A DNA stretch of 10,027 nucleotides from Natronohydrobacter sp. (lineage in GTDB: Bacteria; Pseudomonadota; Alphaproteobacteria; Rhodobacterales; Rhodobacteraceae), in the NCBI GenBank assembly GCA_007118445.1, contig SKRP01000005.1, positions 1 to 10,027 of the forward strand. The letters are read 5' to 3'. The position numbers and the translations under genes were made by a program. The notes below the pieces were generated by a model, which saw nothing but the letters and a program-made list of their open reading frames with translations, was not told the DNA's origin and made no database searches. Shown piece after piece: positions 6,056 through 10,027 of the stretch. Numbering within the stretch: the stretch's first letter is position 1; every line of letters starts with the position of its first letter.

Positions 6056-6065
6056 CCAGGCGACG

Positions 6066-6290
6066 TCAATGCACGCTGACAGGTTCGAAATCATTCTGCC
6101 GCGCCATTACGAAAGCCGCTGTCCGGTCCGTGACCAGCGCCAGCCGCTCACCTTCTTCGTGATGGATCGCATAGAGTTCCTGCACGCCCTGCAGCTGCGC
6201 GCGGATCTCTTCGGGCAATTCGCTCGCCTTGACCGGCCGCACATAGGCGATGGGGCGGTCGGGGTTCGGGATCGGGAATTTGCTGTCCAT
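6066..6290 (-). CDS. DUF1150 family protein
   Basis: This 74-residue soluble protein is recognised as DUF1150 by the pattern IAYVRPVKASELPEEIR (15-31), ELYAIHHEEGERLALVTDR (39-57) and the C-terminal FVMARQNDFEPVSVH. These small alphaproteobacterial proteins have no established function that I know of, but they are commonly encoded beside Hsp20. Two starts are possible. ATG 6308 overlaps the hsp20 TGA in an ATGA junction but has no ribosome site. ATG 6290 has AAAGGTGAG at the right distance and gives the normal family N terminus, so it is preferred; the alternative would add MTKGEN. It is the second gene of the sigma32-type heat-shock transcript, so the two are likely co-induced. Confidence 0.88.
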   Translation of the reverse strand: MDSKFPIPNPDRPIAYVRPVKASELPEEIRAQLQGVQELYAIHHEEGERLALVTDRTAAFVMARQNDFEPVSVH

Positions 6291-6304
6291 ATTCTCACCT
6301 TTCG

Positions 6305-6721
6305 TCATTCGCGGTTAATCGTTATGGTTTGCACAGTGTCTTCGGGTTCCTTGCGCATCAGGTCGATATGCAACAAACCGTCGATCAATACGGCACGGAT
6401 CACATCCACGCCTTCGGCAAGGGCGAAAACGCGCTGGAATTGCCGTGCTGCGATCCCGCGATGCAGAAAGACCCGCGCATCCTTGTCGGTATCGGATTGC
6501 TGTCCGCGCACCAGAAGCTGGCGCTTCTCGATGGTGATCGACAGATCCTCCTCGCTGAAACCGGCCAGGGCCAGTGTGATGCGGAAGCTGTTCTGTCCGG
6601 TCACCTCGATATTGAACGGCGGATAGCCATCTGTTCCCGCACGCGCGGTCTGTTCGACAAGCCGCTCCAGCCGATCAAATCCCAATAACAGGGGATGCGT
6701 CGGAAAATGAAGTTTCGTCAT
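6305..6721 (-). CDS. Hsp20/alpha-crystallin family small heat-shock protein
   Basis: This 138-residue ATP-independent holdase chaperone should bind unfolding proteins in the cytosol and pass them to refolding chaperones. The alpha-crystallin domain spans about residues 33-125: YPPFNIEV (33-40), the hallmark ALAGFSEEDL (51-60), KRQLLVRG (66-73), RQFQRVFAL (93-101) and DGLLHIDLMRK (114-124). The short C-terminal tail carries an I-x-I anchor (ITI, 133-135) used in oligomer assembly. The N-terminal arm resembles IbpA-type proteins (HPLLLGFDRLERL). ATG 6721 has an AAAGGG ribosome site. An upstream in-frame codon at 6832 is ruled out because the heat-shock promoter lies inside that extension. Its TGA overlaps the possible distal start of the DUF1150 gene. 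Confidence 0.94.
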   Translation of the reverse strand: MTKLHFPTHPLLLGFDRLERLVEQTARAGTDGYPPFNIEVTGQNSFRITLALAGFSEEDLSITIEKRQLLVRGQQSDTDKDARVFLHRGIAARQFQRVFALAEGVDVIRAVLIDGLLHIDLMRKEPEDTVQTITINRE

Positions 6722-6786
6722 CAGCTTGGCCCTTTCAGATAAGCGACGTTGCTGCTGGCCCCGTCTGCGGCGACCATATGAGTGAA

Positions 6787-6814
6787 ATATGGGGGCAGTC
6801 TGCGTAATCGCAAG
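6787..6814 (-). promoter_or_regulatory. Sigma32 (RpoH)-type heat-shock promoter for hsp20-DUF1150
   Basis: Read leftward, CTTGCG (6809-6814) is followed after 14 bp by CCCCATAT (6787-6794), close to the RpoH consensus CTTGAA and CCCCATnT. Transcription would begin near 6780, leaving a leader of about 60 nt before the hsp20 ATG. The fit and its position before a small heat-shock gene make it convincing. Confidence 0.75.
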
Positions 6815-6846
6815 TGCAAAGACCTGGTTCATGATGTATCGAAAGC

Positions 6847-6863
6847 TTTTGCGATACGCAAAA
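6847..6863. promoter_or_regulatory. Perfect dyad, possible operator
   Basis: Seven-base arms TTTTGCG (6847-6853) and CGCAAAA (6857-6863) flank ATA. It lies between the heat-shock promoter and the divergent DUF465 gene. It overlaps the -35 position of a possible rightward promoter whose -10 would be TATGGT (6870-6875). The regulator is not recognised. Confidence 0.45.
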
Positions 6864-6907
6864 TGAAGCTATGGTCAGGACAATCAGACAAGAGCAGAAT
6901 CATACCG

Positions 6908-7126
6908 ATGAATTCGCCCCAGGAACTGAACCATGAAGATGTGCTGCGCGTGAAACTGGAAGTTCTGCGCCAGAAGCACCGGGATCTGGACGAAGCGATC
7001 AATGCGCTTCAGGAACAGGGCCCCGCCGCGCAGCTGACAATTCAGCGGCTGAAAAAGGAAAAACTGCGCCTGAAAGACCAGATCGCGCGGATCGAGGATG
7101 AACTGACCCCCGATATCATCGCCTGA
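6908..7126 (+). CDS. YdcH/DUF465 family small protein
   Basis: This 72-residue protein is almost entirely helical and charged: DVLRVKLEVLRQKHRDLDEA (12-31), a turn around QEQGPAA (35-41), then LTIQRLKKEKLRLKDQIARI. The H-x-x-LDEAI and LKKEKLRLKDQI pattern is typical of DUF465 (YdcH), which forms a helical hairpin; its biological role is not established. It has no signal peptide. ATG 6908 begins just before the family region. Upstream sequence in the same frame, back to 6782, runs through the divergent promoter region and is not coding. The ribosome site is weak. purE follows after 61 bp on the same strand but appears to have its own promoter. Confidence 0.85.
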   Translation: MNSPQELNHEDVLRVKLEVLRQKHRDLDEAINALQEQGPAAQLTIQRLKKEKLRLKDQIARIEDELTPDIIA

Positions 7127-7131
7127 TGGAA

Positions 7132-7159
7132 TTGCGCCTGCACAGGGCCGCGCTATAGT
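7132..7159 (+). promoter_or_regulatory. Sigma70-like promoter candidate for purEK
   Basis: TTGCGC (7132-7137) and TATAGT (7154-7159, five of six to TATAAT) are separated by 16 bp in the DUF465-purE gap. Transcription would start near 7166, about 22 nt before the purE ATG. The -10 is good and the -35 moderate. Confidence 0.45.
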
Positions 7160-7187
7160 GCACGCGAAACGGGCCAAGAGGGGCAGG

Positions 7188-7676
7188 ATGAGCGAGATCA
7201 GGGTAGGGATCATCATGGGCAGTCAATCCGACTGGCCGACCATGCGCGAAGCCGCTGACATGCTGGACAGCCTGGCCGTGCCCTATGAGGCCCGCATCGT
7301 GTCCGCCCATCGCACGCCGGACCGGTTATGGGAATATGGCCGCGATGCTGTAGGGCGCGGGTTGCAGGTGATCATTGCAGGCGCAGGCGGGGCGGCGCAT
7401 CTGCCGGGGATGATGGCGTCGAAAACACGATTGCCGGTGATCGGGGTGCCGGTGCAGACCAGGGCGCTGTCAGGGATGGACAGTCTCTATTCCATCCTGC
7501 AGATGCCGCGCGGCTATCCGGTTGCGACCATGGCCATCGGTGCCGCGGGCGCGGCCAATGCCGGGTTGATGGCGGCAGGCATACTCGCGCTGCAGGATGC
7601 AGAACTGGCCGCGCGGCTGGAGCAATGGCGCGCGGATCTCTCCGCCTCGATCCCGCAGGAGCCGCGCGATGACTGA
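7188..7676 (+). CDS. purE: 5-(carboxyamino)imidazole ribonucleotide mutase
   Basis: PurE moves the carboxylate of N5-CAIR to C4 to give CAIR in de novo purine synthesis. The 162-residue sequence is a class I PurE: IIMGSQSDWPTM (8-19), the phosphate and active-site loop SAHRTPDR (39-46) with His41, IAGAGGAAHLPGM (63-75), GVPVQTRALSGMDSL (86-100), SILQMPRGYPVATMAI (102-117) and NAGLMAAGI. The length is normal. ATG 7188 has an AAGAGGGGCAGG ribosome site and starts directly before the first strand; an upstream in-frame start at 7158 would overlap the -10 element. The purK start codon lies 8 nt inside its end, indicating a coupled operon. Confidence 0.97.
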   Translation: MSEIRVGIIMGSQSDWPTMREAADMLDSLAVPYEARIVSAHRTPDRLWEYGRDAVGRGLQVIIAGAGGAAHLPGMMASKTRLPVIGVPVQTRALSGMDSLYSILQMPRGYPVATMAIGAAGAANAGLMAAGILALQDAELAARLEQWRADLSASIPQEPRDD

Positions 7677-8736
7677 ACCTCTGGCTGCAGGCCGCGTGAT
7701 CGGCATTCTGGGCGGCGGGCAGCTGGGGCGGATGCTTTCGGTCGCGGCGTCCAGGCTGGGCTATCGCTGCCATATCTTCGACCCTGCGGCCAACCCGCCT
7801 GCGGGCCAGGTGGCCGAAAGCGTCACCACCGCCCCGTGGGAAGATCAGGCCGCGCTGCGCGATTTCGCAGCAAATGTCGATGTGATCACTTTCGAATTCG
7901 AGAATATCCCCACCGCGACGCTTGATCTGCTGGAGCCTCTGCGCCCGATCCGTCCGGGCCGACAGGCGCTTGCCGTGTCGCAGGACCGGTTGCTGGAAAA
8001 GGAATTCCTGCAGGGGCTGGGGCTGCAGACCGCGCCTTTCATGCCTGTGGACTCGCAGGGCGATCTGGAAGCTGCGGTTGCAGCGCTCGGCTTGCCTGCG
8101 ATCCTGAAAACCCGGCGCATGGGCTATGATGGCAAGGGGCAGGCGCGGCTGAACAATGCTGCGGATATTCCGGCAGCGTGGCAGGCGATGGCCGATGCGC
8201 CCGCGATCCTTGAAGGGTTTGTCGATTTCTCGCATGAGGTCTCGGTCATTGTGGCGCGCGGGCTGAGTGGCGAGGTCGCGGCCTTTGATCCGGGCGAGAA
8301 TCTGCATCAGGACGGCATCCTGCGCGAAACCCGCGTGCCCGCCCGGCTGAGCGGCGCGCAGCGCAGCGACGCGGTGCTGCTCGCCGCGCGGATCGTGAAT
8401 GCGCTGGATTATGTCGGTGTGCTGGGGGTCGAGCTGTTCGTCACCGGGTCAGGACTGATCGTCAATGAGATCGCCCCGCGCGTGCATAATTCCGGCCATT
8501 GGACCCAGAATGGCTGCGCGGTCGATCAGTTCGAGCAACATATCCGCGCGGTCACAGGGCTGGGCTTGGGCGATGGCGGGCGTCATGCAGATGTGGTCAT
8601 GGAAAACCTGATCGGCGCTGATCTGGAACGCCTGCCGGACTTGCTGCGCGAGAAAAATGCGGCTGTGCATCTCTATGGCAAGCCGGAGATGCGTCCGGGG
8701 CGCAAGATGGGGCATGTGAACCGTATTCTGCGCTGA
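7669..8736 (+). CDS. purK: 5-(carboxyamino)imidazole ribonucleotide synthase
   Basis: PurK uses ATP and bicarbonate to carboxylate AIR to N5-CAIR, the substrate of PurE. The 355-residue ATP-grasp protein shows IGILGGGQLGRML (11-23) in the N-terminal pre-ATP-grasp domain, ITFEFENIP (73-81), ILKTRRMGYDGKGQ (145-158) binding ATP, the HEVSVIVARG segment (189-198), and the metal-binding signature NEIAPRVHNSGHWT (266-279). The C-terminal YGKPEMRPGRKMGHV (336-350) completes it. The length is normal. ATG 7669 overlaps the purE end by 8 nt and fits the family N terminus; the earlier in-frame start at 7597 lies inside purE and is rejected. It stops 6 bp before the convergent hydrolase gene ends. Confidence 0.97.
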   Translation: MTEPLAAGRVIGILGGGQLGRMLSVAASRLGYRCHIFDPAANPPAGQVAESVTTAPWEDQAALRDFAANVDVITFEFENIPTATLDLLEPLRPIRPGRQALAVSQDRLLEKEFLQGLGLQTAPFMPVDSQGDLEAAVAALGLPAILKTRRMGYDGKGQARLNNAADIPAAWQAMADAPAILEGFVDFSHEVSVIVARGLSGEVAAFDPGENLHQDGILRETRVPARLSGAQRSDAVLLAARIVNALDYVGVLGVELFVTGSGLIVNEIAPRVHNSGHWTQNGCAVDQFEQHIRAVTGLGLGDGGRHADVVMENLIGADLERLPDLLREKNAAVHLYGKPEMRPGRKMGHVNRILR

Positions 8737-8742
8737 GGCCGG

Positions 8743-9465
8743 TTACGGATTGCCCAGTTTGCGCAGCGCATTGCCGAAGGTCATGCCGTGATCGAACACG
8801 CCATTGCGCAGAAATTCGAGTGTTTCCGCGATGACGACGGGATTGTTCATCATGAATGTATGGGTGACGGGCAGCACGATATGGTCGTCCATCCCGTCCA
8901 GTTTCGTGCTTTCGACCGAAACCTTGCCATCATCGGCCCCTTCGATCAGCGATGAGGTCAAGGGGTTCAGTGACATATCACCCGCGATGATGCCCAGCTC
9001 ATAGCTTGTGAATTCGGGCAGGGATTGCGGTGTCGCCCCTGTCCTGGTTCCCAGTTCCAGCCCGGCAGGCCCGTTGAACCAGGAAAATGCCTCGATATCC
9101 GAGAAGAAATCGACCAGTTCCGAGCCATGATTGGGCGGCGCGAGCATGACGACCCGGCCCATCTGCTCGGGACGCTGTCGCGCCAGCCAGCCGCGCGCCA
9201 GAATGCCGCCCATGGAATGGGTCACGAAATGGACAGGCCCGTCGCCGCATTGATCCACTGCGATGCCGACATGGTCCATCAACTCGGCGATCGGTGCAGC
9301 AGTCGACGGATAGCCGTGATTGACGACGCGGTAGCCATGCAGGCTGAGCGCTTCTTCCATCACGCGCATCGAGTTCTCAGAGCGCGCCAGCCCGTGCAAA
9401 AGAACAACGCAATCCGCCATGGCCGGCACCGGTGCTAGAAACAGGGCTGTCAAAATCGTCTTCAT
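8743..9465 (-). CDS. Exported alpha/beta hydrolase (lipase/esterase-like)
   Basis: This 240-residue protein has a short signal peptide (MKTILTALFLAPVPAMA, residues 1-17). The alpha/beta-hydrolase core follows at once: VVLLHGLARSE (20-30) with the HG oxyanion motif, FVTHSMGG (80-87) with the nucleophile Ser84, and MLAPPNHGSELVDF (107-120), a segment typical of lipase-like and PGAP1-like hydrolases. The likely acid is Asp178 or Asp179 and the likely catalytic His is H202 (PVTHTFM). The substrate is unknown; an acyl-ester hydrolase in the periplasm or outside the cell is inferred. No ribosome site precedes ATG 9465, but a TATATG -10-like hexamer ends 6 nt upstream. It diverges from the Nudix gene (52-bp gap) and converges on purK, with 6 bp between the stop codons. 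Confidence 0.85.
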   Translation of the reverse strand: MKTILTALFLAPVPAMADCVVLLHGLARSENSMRVMEEALSLHGYRVVNHGYPSTAAPIAELMDHVGIAVDQCGDGPVHFVTHSMGGILARGWLARQRPEQMGRVVMLAPPNHGSELVDFFSDIEAFSWFNGPAGLELGTRTGATPQSLPEFTSYELGIIAGDMSLNPLTSSLIEGADDGKVSVESTKLDGMDDHIVLPVTHTFMMNNPVVIAETLEFLRNGVFDHGMTFGNALRKLGNP

Positions 9466-9471
9466 GGGTCA

Positions 9472-9477
9472 CATATA
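9472..9477 (-). promoter_or_regulatory. -10-like element abutting the hydrolase start
   Basis: On the complement, TATATG ends 6 nt before the hydrolase ATG. This would start transcription at or near the start codon and give a leaderless mRNA, in line with the missing ribosome site. No convincing -35 was found. Confidence 0.25.
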
Positions 9478-9517
9478 GGAAAACGCGCGCGTCTGCGCCA
9501 GTATTACGAAGGGTCAC

Positions 9518-9973
9518 ATGACAAAACCGCGATTGGCCGTGCGCGCCCTGATCCTGCACCAGAACCGTTTGCTGCTGGTCAATGCCTGGCCCGACGGCCA
9601 GAGCGATCTGTGGTGCGCGCCCGGCGGCGGGGTCGAGCGCGGGCAATCCCTGCCGGAGAACCTGCAACGCGAACTCCATGAGGAATGCGGGCTGCAGATC
9701 GCGGTCGGTGCGCCCTGTCTGGTGAATGAGTTTCACGACCCGGCCAGCCGTTTCCATCAGGTCGATATCTATTTTCGCGCCGAAATCACGGGTGGCCAGA
9801 TCGCAGTGGATTGGGTGGACCCGGCCGGGGTCGTCACCACAAGGCGCTTCGTCACTGAAACGGAATTGCGCGGCCTGCGCTACAAGCCCGACAGCCTGCC
9901 CGAACTGGCCTGGGGCGACGCGGCCTGGGATGGCCGCGCGCTCTATGACCCGCTGGAGCCGATCCTGCGTTAG
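9518..9973 (+). CDS. Nudix hydrolase
   Basis: This 151-residue cytosolic protein belongs to the Nudix family, which hydrolyses nucleoside diphosphates linked to another moiety, using Mg2+ or Mn2+. The Nudix box runs from G37 to L59: GGGVERGQS, then RELHEECGL (51-59), with the metal-ligand pair E55 and E56. The first Glu of the classical GX5EX7REUXEEXGU box is Gln at position 43; this occurs in some active members, so loss of activity is not implied. The N-terminal VRALILHQNRLLLVNAW strand pair is typical. No substrate can be assigned. ATG 9518 has a GAAGGG ribosome site. Its TAG overlaps the stop codon of the convergent trxB gene. Confidence 0.9.
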   Translation: MTKPRLAVRALILHQNRLLLVNAWPDGQSDLWCAPGGGVERGQSLPENLQRELHEECGLQIAVGAPCLVNEFHDPASRFHQVDIYFRAEITGGQIAVDWVDPAGVVTTRRFVTETELRGLRYKPDSLPELAWGDAAWDGRALYDPLEPILR

Positions 9974-10027
9974 CTGTGGCCCGACAGGAATTTCTCGGCA
10001 TCGAGCGCGGCCATGCAGCCCATGCCC
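9970..10027 (-). CDS. trxB: Thioredoxin reductase, C-terminal end (5' part outside window)
   Basis: Only the last 18 codons and the stop are visible, encoding GMGCMAALDAEKFLSGHS. The G-x-GCMAALDAEKFL tail is the usual C-terminal helix of bacterial TrxB, which reduces thioredoxin with NADPH. The catalytic CxxC and the FAD and NADPH sites lie outside the window, so the name rests on this short but characteristic end. The TAA (9970-9972 on the complement) overlaps the Nudix TAG. Confidence 0.72.
   Translation of the reverse strand, partial: GMGCMAALDAEKFLSGHS

Larger units (their letters stand above)
5746..6065. other. Gene-free AT-rich interval with palindrome
   Basis: No coding region is supportable here. 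A short rightward frame from the ATG at 5829 (MFKNIYLWFG onward, to TAA near 5972) lacks a ribosome site and family resemblance. The stretch 5810-5866 is distinctly AT-rich against GC-rich surroundings. It contains a perfect palindrome with 9-bp arms (TATATGTTT 5826-5834, AAACATATA 5837-5845). A short inverted repeat CCATGC/GCATGG lies at 5759-5774. A TTGACC at 5799-5804 is followed after 17 bp by TAAATA (5822-5827), a weak promoter candidate with no gene after it. The base composition suggests acquired or regulatory DNA. Confidence 0.5.

Noticed and set aside
5833..6069. Leftward 78-codon frame following DUF1150
   Set aside because: It has no ribosome site or family resemblance and covers the hairpin and AT-rich DNA.
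6722..6780. ROSE-type RNA thermometer in the hsp20 leader
   Set aside because: The leader is of plausible length, but I could not find the characteristic conserved pairing over the ribosome site; only a 4-bp GGCC pairing was visible.
9466..9519. Direct repeat GGGTCACAT at 9466-9474 and 9511-9519
   Set aside because: Nine bases overlapping the start region of the Nudix gene; likely chance, with no third copy seen.

Overview
The window looks like a chromosomal segment of a Rhodobacteraceae-type alphaproteobacterium. The DNA is GC-rich by eye. The protein families (SPOR-tail protein with an Ala/Pro linker, DUF1643, DUF1150 next to a small heat-shock protein, YdcH/DUF465 next to purE-purK) are ones I associate with that group. 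Most of it is ordinary housekeeping sequence, tightly packed on both strands. No CRISPR array, tRNA, rRNA or complete mobile element was seen.

Layout. 1-351 is the 3' part of upp (+). 430-1326 is a secreted SPOR-domain protein (+). It converges, with overlapping stop codons, on a leftward gene group that starts at 3941: rbfA, a secreted phosphodiester-glycosidase-like protein, truB, then a DUF1643 protein. The genes overlap or lie very close together, so they probably form one operon mixing ribosome and tRNA maturation with two less understood proteins. dapB (+, 4050-4847) diverges from rbfA and is followed by a small secreted orphan protein (+, 4961-5314).

5315-6065 is the one long stretch without an intact gene. 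It holds a relic of an IS3-family element (a possible terminal repeat plus a fragment of OrfB), a rightward transcript candidate ending in a good intrinsic terminator near 5740, and an AT-rich patch with a perfect 20-bp palindrome. This is the least ordinary part of the window.

6066-6721 (-) is a heat-shock pair, hsp20 followed by DUF1150, with a clear sigma32-like promoter at 6787-6814. A 17-bp dyad separates it from a divergent YdcH/DUF465 gene (+, 6908-7126). purE and purK follow (+, 7188-8736), overlapping by 8 nt, and carry out the two-step AIR carboxylation of purine synthesis. An exported alpha/beta hydrolase (-, 8743-9465) and a Nudix hydrolase (+, 9518-9973) are divergent. The last 58 bases are the 3' end of a leftward gene, very probably trxB, whose stop codon overlaps that of the Nudix gene.

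No clearly new multi-gene system is visible. The best leads are the IS3 relic with the adjacent small-RNA candidate, the sigma32-driven Hsp20-DUF1150 pair, and the two uncharacterised proteins embedded in the rbfA-truB operon.
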